Counted from the first letter of the stretch, positions 15,203 through 25,700 are shown. The stretch is 35,577 nt of DNA from Bartonella rattaustraliani AUST/NH4 (GCF_000312565.1 NZ_CALW02000057.1:1-35577); one strand, 5' to 3'. Notes: generated by a model not told the origin, from the letters alone. Program-made: numbers and translations.

Positions 15203-15431
15203 AAATCAATATATTGCTATATATAAAATACACTTCTCCTTACTAAAGCTGTTGTTCGAGGTTCTAATTTTTAGTAGTGAATATTCTATTGTGTTTTTAC
15301 ATTTATATAAAACACAAAATAAACTAATATATAATATATTACAAACAAAATGAATTTAAACGTGGTCTGCTCAAGGTCATTTGGCAGAGTGTGTTTTTTA
15401 TAAGGCGTACGAAGAAAATGGTGTTAGAATT

Positions 15432-18404
15432 ATGGTCAAAATATTAAAAAATCATCTCTCTTTATGTGCTCTCACAACAACGATGCTTTTTTTTGTGCAC
15501 AATGTAAATGCTAAGGTAGAAGAGGTAAATTCTGGCGGAAGAGCAAATGCTGCTAATACTACGGTGCAGAGTAATGCTAATGATGCTCGTCTGAAAAATG
15601 GTGAAAAATCATGTGATGAAAGTTCTTCATTTTATAAATGTAGTGATGGTAAAAAGCATGTCATTTCTAATAAGACTTATGAAAAAACGAGCAGTGTTAG
15701 TGAGAATATCGCTATAGATGTTTCTAAAGAACATACGGATGTTAGAGGTGATAACATAACTATTAAGGGTTCAGATGTTGGTGCGGGTGGTGAAGAAAAA
15801 GAAAGGACTTGGGCGATTGGTGTAAAGGCATTGGAGAAAGGGGAGGTTTTTCTGGAAAATTCTACTTTGAAAGATGTAGCAACGGGGGTAGATGTTTCTC
15901 ATGGTCGTGTTGACATAAGAAATGGGTCGATTGATGCCAGTAAAGTAGGGGTTTTAGCGCATGTAGAAAAGGACGTTGCGGAAAAGGGTATTAAGGGACA
16001 ATCTCATATTTATTTATCTAATACAAATATAAAAACAGGTGACAAAGCGATAGGTCTTTTTAGTCATGGTGTTGATATAATTAAGGACAGTAAAGGAAAT
16101 AGTCCTACAGTCAGTGATGTTAGCATTATAATGAATGGAGGGAGAATTGATTTTACAGGCGGTGTTGGGGTTAAAACAGAAGGAACAGGACGTGTTGTTT
16201 TAGTGGGGGTTTCTATGAGTGGAAAGGGTAGCAAGGAGAAAGGAACAGAAGAACTTGGTGAAAATTCAGCTTTTTACATGTTAAAAGATAAAGGTTCTAT
16301 ATATCTTAAAAAAAGTACAGTTGATGTTGTTGATCTGCACGGCATTGTATTACAGGCAAGATACAGTTCTGCTTGGCTTTCAGAATCTACTGTTGTTGTG
16401 AGGGGAGGGGAAGATGTTTACGGTATGCGCTTTTTGAAAAATTTAGAAATTGGCGAGAAAAAGGTAGCTATATCTGGAGGATATACTGTTGATTTGACAA
16501 AGACTTCTTTTACTGTTCCAAACAGTACAGCTGTTTATAATAGCAGATTTCGTGGTTTTGTTAATCTTTCGCAAGGTTCAAAACTTTCTGGCGATCTCTT
16601 GCTAAAAGTTGATAATAGTTCTTCTTTAATGATTATTGCTGATGACTCGACACTTGTAGGGGGAAGTCGTGTCGATACAAATTCTATTGCTGAGTTGAAT
16701 TTAATAAATAATTCAAAGTGGATTTTATCTAAACCTCAATATCAAAAAGTGCAGGATTCTGACGCTATAGCTGTTTCATCTATTTCAACGGTATCTCTTT
16801 CTGAGAGTTCTCTTGTTTTTGAACAACCGAAATCTGGCATGGATGATGGCTATCAAACGCTTCGTGTTGGAGAGGGCGCGGAAATTGTTTCTCGCCCATA
16901 TGGTGAGGAACATACTTATGTTAAAGTGAGAGAAACTGCTTATAGTGCAGAGGGCAATGCACACCTTTATCTTAATACATATTTGAATAAGGGAGGTGAT
17001 CTTAAAGATCAAAAAACAGATCGGCTTCTCATCCATGGTGATGTTGCAGGAAAGACGACGGTTCATGTGCAAGCTGTTCCTGGGAGTCCAGGAGGGGGCA
17101 CAGGGAGTGGTGGAAATAATCAAGGTATTTCTCTTATTCAAGTTTCTGGACAAGCACAGGAAGATTCTTTTACACTTGCTGGTGGTTATATTGCGTTAGA
17201 AAATTTGCCCTATCAATATAAACTTTATGCTTATGGTCCAACTGCTCATTTGGGAAAAGCGGATCCTGGCCAAAGATTGGTTAAAGGTGAAGGAGATTTT
17301 TGGGATTTTCGTTTAGAGAATCAATATGTTGACTCTGATCCTAAGCCCACGTCTGAATCCAAGCCTAGACCTGAAGTTAAGTTGCTTCCAAAGCCTTTGG
17401 AGGAGGCGGATTTGGATCTTCCTTCTAAACCGATTGTGCGGTCTGTTGTTCCACAAGTTCCCACTTATCTTCTCTTGCCAAACAGCCTCTTCCATGCCGG
17501 CTTGATAGATATCAACAACCAAAGCAAGCAGTTGGAAGCTCTGCGGACTACTTCCGGTGGAGTGTCAGGGGTTCGTGAAAATCCTGCTCTATATTTGCGT
17601 GGTTATGGTGGAAGTTACCGTTATGCGTCAGATTTATCTGCACTTGAATATGGTTATGGAGGTGATGTTGATTATGATGGTGTAGAAGCAGGTGTCTTGT
17701 TACACACAGTTGAAAATGTCGATAGTGCGGTGTCTTTTGGGGTGATGGGATCTTATGGAAAGCTTTCTTTACAACCTCAAGACGTTGCACAAAGTCAGAA
17801 GAGTGCGTTTGATAAATGGACAGTGGCAATCTATGGAAACTTGCAACATGATATGGGCTTCTACGTTAATGGTCTTGTCTCCTACGGTCTATTTAAAGGT
17901 GATGTTTTGACCCTTGCGCGTGGCAAGACAGCAACATTGGAAGGTCATCCTTTAAGTGTCTCATTGACAGGTGGGCAGTCATTTGCCACAGACTATAAAG
18001 GTCTTGTTGTTGAGCCACAAGCACAGGTTGTTTATCAACATCTGCAGTTTAATAAGGCGCGTGATATTGACAATTTTGACATTGAGATGGGCAAACTAGA
18101 TCAATGGGTAGCACGTGTTGGTGGACGTTTGATCAAGTCTCCTACAGGATCTAAGAGTGCGAATGCGGTTGCTTTCTATGGGAAGCTTTATCTTGCTCAT
18201 GGCTTTGGAGAAAGACAGTCCGTCCACTTCAAAGATGCTTTCCAGTTGGGATCTTTTGGCTCTTCGTTAGAGGCAGGATTGGGCTTTAATGCAAAGATAG
18301 ATTCGAAGTTTTCTCTTCATGGTGATGTTCTCTATCAACATAAGCTCAATAAAGCCGGTTTCTCTGGAGCAAGCTTTTCTGGTGGAATACGTTATCAATT
18401 CTAG
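15432..18404 (+). CDS. AT3: autotransporter whose barrel is nearly identical to that of AT1
   Basis: Type Va autotransporter of 990 aa. The ATG at 15432 is preferred over the in-frame 15381 because it begins the family leader MVKILKNHLSLCALTTTMLFF; the extra 17 residues have no counterpart in the paralogs. The mature protein starts with the paired-cysteine module C-D-E-S-S-S-F-Y-K-C-S-D-G-K-K-H (about residues 60-75). A beta-helix-like passenger follows, then YQTLRVGEG (about 474), DRLLIHGDVAGK, SLIQVSGQA and FWDFRLENQYV. The linker (about 635-670) is Pro/Lys/Glu-rich. VVPQVPTYLLLPN (about 671) opens a barrel ending SGGIRYQF. The last 984 bp match AT1 without gaps. The middle passenger block is closer to AT2 (G-S-P-G-G-x-T-G-S-G-G-N-N-Q-G-I), so the gene looks mosaic. 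Weak ribosome-binding site; terminator at 18434. Confidence 0.92.
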   Translation: MVKILKNHLSLCALTTTMLFFVHNVNAKVEEVNSGGRANAANTTVQSNANDARLKNGEKSCDESSSFYKCSDGKKHVISNKTYEKTSSVSENIAIDVSKEHTDVRGDNITIKGSDVGAGGEEKERTWAIGVKALEKGEVFLENSTLKDVATGVDVSHGRVDIRNGSIDASKVGVLAHVEKDVAEKGIKGQSHIYLSNTNIKTGDKAIGLFSHGVDIIKDSKGNSPTVSDVSIIMNGGRIDFTGGVGVKTEGTGRVVLVGVSMSGKGSKEKGTEELGENSAFYMLKDKGSIYLKKSTVDVVDLHGIVLQARYSSAWLSESTVVVRGGEDVYGMRFLKNLEIGEKKVAISGGYTVDLTKTSFTVPNSTAVYNSRFRGFVNLSQGSKLSGDLLLKVDNSSSLMIIADDSTLVGGSRVDTNSIAELNLINNSKWILSKPQYQKVQDSDAIAVSSISTVSLSESSLVFEQPKSGMDDGYQTLRVGEGAEIVSRPYGEEHTYVKVRETAYSAEGNAHLYLNTYLNKGGDLKDQKTDRLLIHGDVAGKTTVHVQAVPGSPGGGTGSGGNNQGISLIQVSGQAQEDSFTLAGGYIALENLPYQYKLYAYGPTAHLGKADPGQRLVKGEGDFWDFRLENQYVDSDPKPTSESKPRPEVKLLPKPLEEADLDLPSKPIVRSVVPQVPTYLLLPNSLFHAGLIDINNQSKQLEALRTTSGGVSGVRENPALYLRGYGGSYRYASDLSALEYGYGGDVDYDGVEAGVLLHTVENVDSAVSFGVMGSYGKLSLQPQDVAQSQKSAFDKWTVAIYGNLQHDMGFYVNGLVSYGLFKGDVLTLARGKTATLEGHPLSVSLTGGQSFATDYKGLVVEPQAQVVYQHLQFNKARDIDNFDIEMGKLDQWVARVGGRLIKSPTGSKSANAVAFYGKLYLAHGFGERQSVHFKDAFQLGSFGSSLEAGLGFNAKIDSKFSLHGDVLYQHKLNKAGFSGASFSGGIRYQF
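17421..18404 (+). repeat. Barrel-encoding segment nearly identical to 9480-10463 (AT3 copy)
   Basis: Gap-free partner of the AT1 segment, same orientation, starting at the shared CCTTCTAAACC. The two copies lie 7.9 kb apart and could recombine to delete AT2 and make an AT1/AT3 hybrid. Confidence 0.92.
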
Positions 18405-18433
18405 TGTAATTGCTTTTTAAATTCATTGTTAAG

Positions 18434-18465
18434 AAAACCATAAGTTATTCTTATGGTTTTTTATT
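18434..18465 (+). terminator. Intrinsic terminator after AT3
   Basis: AAAACCATAAG (18434-18444) pairs perfectly with CTTATGGTTTT (18450-18460), loop TTATT, followed by TTATTT. It begins 30 nt after the AT3 stop. Confidence 0.92.
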
Positions 18466-19008
18466 TGTTGTTTTGTTGCTCATTTTCAAAACAAGTTTTT
18501 TAGTTTCTTTGTTACTGGTCTAAAAAATGAGATTTTGATGTTTCATAATTTTTGCTTTTGGAATGATTTTGAAGATCCATGCAGGTATTGATAAGTTGTT
18601 TTAGACCACTGCTTTTGAGGAGCCCTTTCTTTGTGTTTTTAGTCGTGTTTTCAGATCTTCATACTTTAAAAGTGAGGAAAAACAAGAGGATCAAGTTTTG
18701 CTCTAAAATCTGTAGTATAGAATATCACGTACGGGGTATTCTTTTCGAAATCCTCTTTCCAAGCGTTTGGTTGAAGAGTTTTAAACTTCCAAAAAATATA
18801 TATAAAATACAAATATATATAAAATAATGAGTCATATTTTATAAAAGATAACATTTCTAACGGTGTGTTTTTTTGATTTTGGCTTTATATAAAACATGAG
18901 CTTTAGATAAAATACGAAATACAGTATATGCGTCGCATAGGGTAGACGCAATTAACGGAATGTGGATTTTTATTTTTCATGGGAAACGGGAAAAAATGTG
19001 GCATAATT

Positions 19009-19151
19009 ATGATAAAAATGTTTAAAATCATCTTTCTTTATATCGTTTTATAAGTGTTGTTCTTTTCTTTGTGCATGATGTTGATATTGGTATGTCGCTT
19101 TCTTGTTGCAATGAATTGATTTATAATGATTTTTCGTCGTTTTCACCTTAA
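19009..19151 (+). pseudogene. Relic of an autotransporter leader
   Basis: ATG at 19009 starts M-I-K-M-F-K. With a single-base frameshift in the AAAATCATC run the reading continues N-H-L-S-L-Y-R-F-I-S-V-V-L-F-F-V-H-D-V-D, matching the leaders of AT2-AT4 (N-H-x-x-L-C-A-L-T-T-x-x-L-F-F-V-H-N-V). The frame then runs through two adjacent cysteines (S-C-C-N-E) to a TAA at 19149. Everything downstream of the leader is gone. This marks a seventh autotransporter locus. Confidence 0.7.
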
Positions 19152-19350
19152 ATCATAACCCCGAATATTGTATGATCTCTCATCTCATCTTATTTCAAAT
19201 CACTTCATGTTGAATCAATTTTATTCACTTGGTTTTAGACCATAAGCGGGATTGGCATGTGGATAAAAACGAGTGAGGAAAGGAGGAAAAATGCCTCTCA
19301 TGAATCGCTTTCACGCAAGGGCTGTTGCAACACCCATGCGCTGGTAATGC
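19115..19350 (+). repeat. Left arm of a diverged long inverted repeat
   Basis: This segment is similar to the reverse complement of about 30990-31275. A 23-bp core is exact (19143-19165 against 31224-31246), and GGCATGTGGATAAAAA plus the CCTCTCATGAA and C-A-A-G-G-G-C-T-G-T stretches also match. Boundaries are approximate, judged by eye. Confidence 0.75.
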
Positions 19351-19365
19351 GAGTGATGATGCCGG
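19291..19365 (+). pseudogene. N-terminal scrap of a phage-type tyrosine integrase
   Basis: A strong Shine-Dalgarno (AAGGAGG) precedes ATG at 19291, reading MPLMNRFHARAVATPMRW then stop. In another frame the next bases read G-N-A-S-D-D-A-G-L, matching the K-x-S-D-G-x-G-L motif at the start of DUF4102-type integrases. It is the diverged twin of the minus-strand fragment at 30880-31097. The rest of the gene is missing here. Confidence 0.55.
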
Positions 19366-19414
19366 TTTGTAGAGACATCTTTACGTAGTAAAGATGATAT
19401 TTATTGATACGGGG

Positions 19415-19528
19415 ATGAAGGGTAATGCACATAGCGCCTTCAATAAAATTCGTAAACGCATCGGTGAAAGCGTTGATCAAATTTATAGAGGTCTTTCTGA
19501 TATGATTAAGGCGCTTGTGAGTGATTAA
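19415..19528 (+). CDS. 37-codon ORF, possible C-terminal relic, unrecognised
   Basis: Reads M-K-G-N-A-H-S-A-F-N-K-I-R-K-R-I-G-E and continues S-V-D-Q-I-Y-R-G-L-S-D, ending K-A-L-V-S-D and TAA. The helical, charged pattern looks like genuine protein rather than noise, but there is no clear ribosome-binding site and no family I recognise. It may be the end of a lost gene. Confidence 0.25.
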   Translation: MKGNAHSAFNKIRKRIGESVDQIYRGLSDMIKALVSD

Positions 19529-19949
19529 AGAAGCACAGGTCCTTTTTATCACGAATAAATACTTCATTATGGTTTTAGTTATAACCAATTTGTGTACTTT
19601 GTAAGATTTTCTCCTGAGTATTTTTATTTTAAAATGCTAGATTTGGTATTCATGTGCAATTGTCTCTAAAAGTCATATTTCATAGTGATTTAATTCACCA
19701 GTGTAAACTTAAAAAGGCTGTTTTTGTAAAAGATTTTTCTAGTGAATGAGGCTTGTTATCTTTAGTTATCTTTTTCTTTTAAGACATTTTCTGTGAAATA
19801 AGAAGCATAAATTATGACTTTATATTGTTATTTTTGAGACTATGGCTTTACATATAATCCAAAACGAATTATGCAATTAATACATAGTAGATTAATCGTG
19901 AGGTATGGCTCTTTCCAATAAGAGTGAGAAAGAAAGTTTATAGTAAATT

Positions 19950-22556
19950 ATGATTAAAGTTTTAAAACACCATGTATGTTTATGTGCTCTTACAACATCT
20001 GTTTTCTCCTTTGTATTCAATATAGAAGCTCGTGCAGAAGGACTAAAAGCTTCCTGTGGTTCTCTTTTTAAATCATATGCGTGTGATGATTTTGAGAAAA
20101 TAAAAGTTTCTTCTGCATCAAGAGATATTTCTGAACCACATGAAGATATTTTCGGTAAGAATTTTGTTGATGCTGTGATTACAGCCAAAACTGGTACAAT
20201 GTCCATAAAACCAGGACAGATGAATTCAAGAATGGGCGGGACACTGCAATTGAAAGGGGGGAGTTCAGTTACATCAGAAGTGTTTGCAACTCAAAAAGCT
20301 GTGACTGTTTTAGATCGTGTTTCTGTTACTGAAAATGTTGAGAATACTAGAAGAAGAAAAGAAAATGGCCGTAATGGCATAAAACACGCAGTTTTTGGTA
20401 TACAGCAGGATGGCTTTCTCGTTGTTGATTATAGTCAGGTTAATGTTGCCAATGTTCACGGTTTCGTAGCTGAAAGCGCACCAGCGGTTTTCTCTCGCAG
20501 TCATTCTTTGCAGTTGCAAAAGATGTCTAAGGTTATTGCTAGAAGTTTAGATATTACTGTTAAGGGGCGTGGAACTCATGGTTTGCATTTTCAGGGTGGT
20601 CCCTCAGATGATAATTATCAAGAAGGTGCTTTGCTCTCTAAGTTGGGGGAGTTTCAGTTTTATAAGTTGGATCTTCGTGTTCCAGATGGTACGGCTGTTT
20701 ATGTTGATAATGCTAGAAGGGTTCCTCATATCACTGTAACAAAGGATTCACGTATTTTTGCTGATGTGTTATTAGATGTTAAGAATAATTCGTCTGTGGT
20801 GATGGAGGCTAATCATTCCTTTCTTGTAGGGGGGGCACGAATTGACAGCAATTCTTATGCTGAACTTGAATTATTTAATAAGGCACAGTGGACTGTGACA
20901 CCAGGAAAGAAAGGTAGTCGAGGGAATACACAATCTACGGATTCTTCGATTTCATTTATAAGGCTTATTGACAGTTCCGTTTTCTTTAAGAAGCCACAAG
21001 ATGGTCGTTATCAAACACTTCGTATCGGGAAATTAGGTGATGACTATCCAAATTATGCTTACGTTGCGCATGGTGATGCACGTCTTCATATCAATGCATC
21101 TCTTTTTACAAATGGTAAAAACAAGGGGGTAAAGGCCGATCAGCTTGTGATTTATGGTGATGTTTATGGAAAAACCAAAGTCTATATCGTAGAAGTTTCA
21201 GGTAATGAAAAGAAAAGAATAGCCCGTAACAAAATTGAAAAAAGAACAGTTCCAAGTATTTCGATTGTTCAGGTTTATGGGAAGGCGGAGCAAGATTCTT
21301 TTAAGTTGGCAACTGATTATGTAGCATTAAGAGGGGCGCCTTATAAATATAGTCTTCGTGTTTATGCTCCAGGAAAAGGAGAGAGTGAGCATAAAGGACA
21401 GGATAATGGTAATGGAGCGTTTTGGGATTTCCGTCTTGAGCCTGAATATATTCAGCGGGTTTCTCGTTCTCTTAAGGTGCAGAAAGTTGTTGCTTCTCGC
21501 CGTGTATCTCGTTCTGCTGAGGATAAAGTCGATCATAATGCTGTTGTGTCAGATTCCGCTTCTTCTCTTCTTGAGCATGAGGGAGACATTATGGCGGTTG
21601 TGCCACAAGTTCCGACCTATCTTTTCTTGCCAAATGCTTTGTTTCACTCCGGCTTGATGGATGTAAAAAATCAAAATAAGCAGTTGGAAGCTATGCGGAT
21701 CAATTCCACTGGGATGTTAGAAATTTATGAAAATTCTGCTTCATTTTTGCGTGGATATGGGGGAAGCTACCGTTATGGTTCAGACTTGTCTGCATTTGAA
21801 TATGGTTACGGGGGCAATCTTGATTATAATGGCGTAGAGGCGGGTATTTTATTACAAACAATTGAAGATGCTAATATTGCCATGTCTTTTGGGGTTATGG
21901 GTTCTTATGGAAAGCTTTCTTTACAACCTCAAGAAGTTGAACAAAGCCAGAAGAGTGCATTTGATAAGTGGACGGTTACAGCCTATGGTAGCCTGCAGCA
22001 TGATGAGGGCTTTTATGTAGATGGTCTTTTCTCATATGGTTTCTTGAAAGGTGATGTCCTTACCCTTGCAAGGGGAAAGACAGTAACGTTGAAGGGAAGC
22101 CCTCTAAGTGCATCATTCACTTCTGGTAAGTCGATTATTACAGGACAGGAAGGTCTTGTGTTTGATCCCCAGATTCAAATTGTATATCAAAATTTGCAAT
22201 TTGAGAAAGCCTCTGATGTAGATGGTTTTGACATTGATATGGAAAAACTTGACAAGTGGATCATGCGTGTTGGTGGGCGTTTAACCAAGACTTTGGTGAC
22301 ATCCCAAGCAGAGCGTGTTGTTTCTTTGACTGGAAAAATGCACTTTGTCCGTGGTTTTGGAGGCAAGCAGTCTGTGAATTTTGAGGATTCTTTCCAGTTG
22401 AGTGCTTTTGGTTCTTCGTTGGAAGTTGGATTGGGTCTTAATGCGCAATTATCTTCAAAATTTATGTTTCACGGAGATGTAACCTATCAGAATCAAATTG
22501 GCAAAGCTGGTTTTTCAGGAGCAAGTTTTTCAGGTGGTCTTCGCTACCGTTTTTAG
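19950..22556 (+). CDS. AT4: smallest intact autotransporter of the array
   Basis: Type Va autotransporter of 868 aa. Leader MIKVLKHHVCLCALTTSVFSF, probable cleavage after E-A-R-A. The N-terminal cysteine pair is present in altered form (S-C-G-S-L-F-K-S-Y-A-C-D-D). The passenger is short, with the end-of-passenger block YQTLRIGKLG (about 354), a D-Q-L-V-I-Y-G-D-V variant of DRLLIHGDV, SIVQVYGKAEQDSFKLATDY and FWDFRLEPEYI. The linker (about 505-548) is unlike the others: basic and serine-rich (V-S-R-S-L-K-V-Q-K-V-V-A-S-R-R-V-S-R-S), not proline-rich, which could be a protease-sensitive release site. VVPQVPTYLFLPN (about 550) opens the barrel, ending SGGLRYRF. No terminator is evident before AT5, 163 bp downstream, so read-through is possible. 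Confidence 0.92.
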   Translation: MIKVLKHHVCLCALTTSVFSFVFNIEARAEGLKASCGSLFKSYACDDFEKIKVSSASRDISEPHEDIFGKNFVDAVITAKTGTMSIKPGQMNSRMGGTLQLKGGSSVTSEVFATQKAVTVLDRVSVTENVENTRRRKENGRNGIKHAVFGIQQDGFLVVDYSQVNVANVHGFVAESAPAVFSRSHSLQLQKMSKVIARSLDITVKGRGTHGLHFQGGPSDDNYQEGALLSKLGEFQFYKLDLRVPDGTAVYVDNARRVPHITVTKDSRIFADVLLDVKNNSSVVMEANHSFLVGGARIDSNSYAELELFNKAQWTVTPGKKGSRGNTQSTDSSISFIRLIDSSVFFKKPQDGRYQTLRIGKLGDDYPNYAYVAHGDARLHINASLFTNGKNKGVKADQLVIYGDVYGKTKVYIVEVSGNEKKRIARNKIEKRTVPSISIVQVYGKAEQDSFKLATDYVALRGAPYKYSLRVYAPGKGESEHKGQDNGNGAFWDFRLEPEYIQRVSRSLKVQKVVASRRVSRSAEDKVDHNAVVSDSASSLLEHEGDIMAVVPQVPTYLFLPNALFHSGLMDVKNQNKQLEAMRINSTGMLEIYENSASFLRGYGGSYRYGSDLSAFEYGYGGNLDYNGVEAGILLQTIEDANIAMSFGVMGSYGKLSLQPQEVEQSQKSAFDKWTVTAYGSLQHDEGFYVDGLFSYGFLKGDVLTLARGKTVTLKGSPLSASFTSGKSIITGQEGLVFDPQIQIVYQNLQFEKASDVDGFDIDMEKLDKWIMRVGGRLTKTLVTSQAERVVSLTGKMHFVRGFGGKQSVNFEDSFQLSAFGSSLEVGLGLNAQLSSKFMFHGDVTYQNQIGKAGFSGASFSGGLRYRF

Positions 22557-22719
22557 ATATTCGTGAAATATAAGGTCATTTTTGTATAAGTGTATGATTT
22601 TATCTAAAGTTGTAAAAATGTGAATTTTTATATTTCTTGCCTTGTAAGTGTTTCACTGAGTTTTGCGACGTGGATCGTTTATTCTTCAAATAGAAGGGGG
22701 GGAGATTACGAGAGGGATT

Positions 22720-25700
22720 ATGGTTAATTTATTTAGAAAATGTAAATTATATTTTCTAATAATTGCTTCTTTATTTTTTTTTCCGATTTTTCCGATTATG
22801 GGTCTTGATGTAAAACTTTCTGATTCTAGGAAGGATTGTGATGCCGATATGCAACCTTATATATGTCGTGATGGTAAAAAACATACGATTGAAAATAAAA
22901 GCTATCACTTTTCCATGTTTCCTAAGTTTAATTCTTTTCCTGCTATGTATGTGGAAAAAAATGGTACAGTTGTTGATGCCTCTCAGATAAAGGTTACGGG
23001 TCCAACGCCCATAGTTGTTACAGATCCTGAACCAAATCAAGGTTTTCTATATGGTGCGTATGTAAAAGATGGTGCACGCCTTAATTTAAAGGAGACAAAT
23101 TTTGAAAATTTATCAGTGGCTCTTCATGCACAGAATGCAAGGATTTATACACAAAGGGGGGCCATTAAAAATGGTGGTATTTACGCAGAGGGGGAAAATA
23201 CAGCTATTATTTTACTTTCTATCAAGGTTTTTCTAGAAGATACAGAGGCAGAAAATATAAGTATTTTCAGTAATCAGGGTGCATTTATTAGTTTTATAGG
23301 TGGTCACTTCGATTTTAAGGGAAGCGGTTCATTTCAAACACAGCTTGGGGGGAAGTTGCGTATAGGGTCAGCTTATTTAAAAGGAGAAGGGAAAACGCAA
23401 CCTCTTACAGAAGATGATGAAACGGTGCGTGAATTCCTAGAAATTTTTGATATATCTCAAGGGGGTGATGTCTCTTTGGATCAGATTAATATGCAGCTTA
23501 ATAATAGGCACGGTTTTTTTATTAAAAATTTTTCAGGTTATGCGGATAGTGCTAATATGCTCATTCAAGGAGAGGATGATAAAGATAAATTGTTTAAAGG
23601 ATACACTTTATCGAATGCGTTTAAGAAAACCAATATCAAGATTGAAAAATCCGATATTTCTATACAGGGGAAAGGAGTGCTTGGTTTGTATTTGGATGGG
23701 GTGGATCCAGGGATATGGGCCAATATGCTAAAGCTAGATCCTACAAAGCTTTCAAAAGTGGAAAACCTTATTGTAGGAGAGGCGTCTGTGCATTTGTTAC
23801 AGACAACTTTGTCAGTTCCGGAGGGTATCGCCATTTATAGTACAGGATTTGATGATTATGGTGCTGAAGCTACAATTGAACTCACAGAAAGGGCAAGGAT
23901 TTCTGGTGATCTTTTGCTATTAGCTGACAATAATTCTTCTCTTTTTGTGAAAGCAAATAATTCTACGCTTGCAGGAGATATTCGTGTTGAGGATGTATCT
24001 ATTGTTAATTTAGAGTTAGAGAATGGTTCCTCTTGGTATATAAGAAAAAGTCAGTATGTAAATTTACAGAAATCGGATTCTACAGTTCCATCTGTTTCAT
24101 ATATAAGTCTTAGTGATAGTACACTTTTTTTTGAAAAATTTATAACAAGAGATTATCAAACGCTGAAAATTGGAAAAGAAACTAATGTAAATGAAGCAGT
24201 ATATGGCGCAGAGGGCAATTCTCGGATTCAGATGAGTACGTTTATGGATAAGAACGGCTTATTTGATTCTCAAAAAACTGATCGCCTTTTAATCTATGGT
24301 GATGTTATGGGAACCACTCTGATCGATCTAGTAGGTTTTTCAAAAGATTCAGAGAATAAGGAGAGTAAAGGAAGCGATAACAGTGTTTCAATTATTCAGG
24401 TTTCTGGAGAAGCGACAGAAAATTCTTTTAAACTTCTTAATAATTATACTGCAATAAATGGTTCACCTTATCAATATCGTCTTTACGCTTATGGTCCAGG
24501 TTCTTCTTCTGGAAAAGCTGATCCAAAAAATAGATTGCTTGAAGGGAAAGGAGATTTTTGGGATTTTCGTCTCAAAAGCGTTTATGTTGAACCTAAACTA
24601 GCTTCTTCTGGATCTGTTCCCCCCTCCACTGAACCAGAACCTTCAGCACTTGGTTCGAGAGTTGAGCCACCTAAGAATTCTTTATCTTCTGATCCACTAT
24701 CAGAGTCTCTTTCGCATGAATTGCTTGTATCAACTTCTCTTGAAGAATCTTCTTCTGTTGAGTCATTACTTGCTCCATCGACAGCTATTTTTCCTCAATC
24801 TTCTGAAGAGTCTGTACCATCTATTCCTACAGACTTGGTACCCCCTCCTTCCGCTGAATCAGGACCTTTAGTATCTGATTCATCTGTTTTGGTACCTCCT
24901 TTATCTGAGGACTCTACTTCCAACTCTGTTCCACCTGTTTTACCTAAACTTCCTTTGGTACCAACGGTTTCAGAGGGACTTGCTTCTTTACAACCTATAT
25001 CTGTACCGTTGCCTCCTGCTGAAGAGCTACCATCTGAGTTATCTGATCTGGCCGATTCTTTGTCTACGGAGTCCACGGATTTCAGTTTATCTGTGTCTGT
25101 CGAACTAGAGTCTTCTGAACCGTATAATCAGGTAGATACTTCGTCTACAGATTCTGCTCTTACTCCTTCTACACCTGTTGCATCTGAACTTCCTTCTACT
25201 TCAGAGAAACCTTCTTCTGCACAACCTATACCCGCACCAACTATTCCAGCTGAAACTCCTACTGAGATGCCGCCATATCAGCCATCTGATATGGTAGATT
25301 CTTTGTCTAAGGATTCTGCTCCTTTTATATCAGAGGTTCCAGAGGAATCTTCTTTTGTGCAATCGGCACCGGTGCCTCCAGCTGAAACTCCTTCTGAAGT
25401 GCTGCTATCTAAGTCATCTGATCAGGTGCTTTCTTCATCTAGAGAGGCTATTCCTTCTGCACCAGAAGCTCCAGAAGAATCTTCTGCTGTGCAACCTATG
25501 CCTGCACCAACGGTTCTAAATGAAACTCCTGCTGAAATGCCGACATCTAATCCGGAAGATTCGTTGTCTAAGGATTCTGTTTCCGTATCCTCTGTGATTG
25601 TAGAACAAAAGTCTTCTGCGCCACCTTCTTCGGTAGTTTCTCCATTTCAGGATTCTGTGCCTTCTCCACCTGTCCCATCAGAGGTTCTAGAGGAACCTTC

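Larger units (their letters stand above)
14437..15431. other. 1-kb intergenic region upstream of AT3
   Basis: No intact gene is visible on either strand. The longest open stretch (14797-14982, minus, 61 codons) has no recognisable family or ribosome-binding site. Two perfect palindromes stand out and are listed separately: 20 bp at 14813-14832 and 14 bp at 15189-15202. The last 150 bp before AT3 are extremely AT-rich and probably contain the promoter. Confidence 0.55.
18466..19949. other. 1.5-kb gene-free region holding relics, upstream of AT4
   Basis: No intact gene. From left to right it holds AT-rich DNA without signal (18466-19008), a dead autotransporter leader (19009-19151), one arm of an inverted repeat (about 19115-19350), an integrase N-terminal scrap (19291-19365), a 37-codon ORF of unknown origin (19415-19528), and the AT4 upstream region. 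AT4 has no clear Shine-Dalgarno. Confidence 0.7.

Noticed and set aside
18579-18827. 82-aa ORF and its minus-strand counterpart at 18666-18854
   Set aside because: Typical low-complexity AT-rich noise with no start signal; neither strand shows protein-like composition.
19298-19588. 96-aa minus-strand ORF
   Set aside because: It is antisense to the integrase scrap and the 37-codon plus-strand stretch, has no ribosome-binding site and resembles no family.
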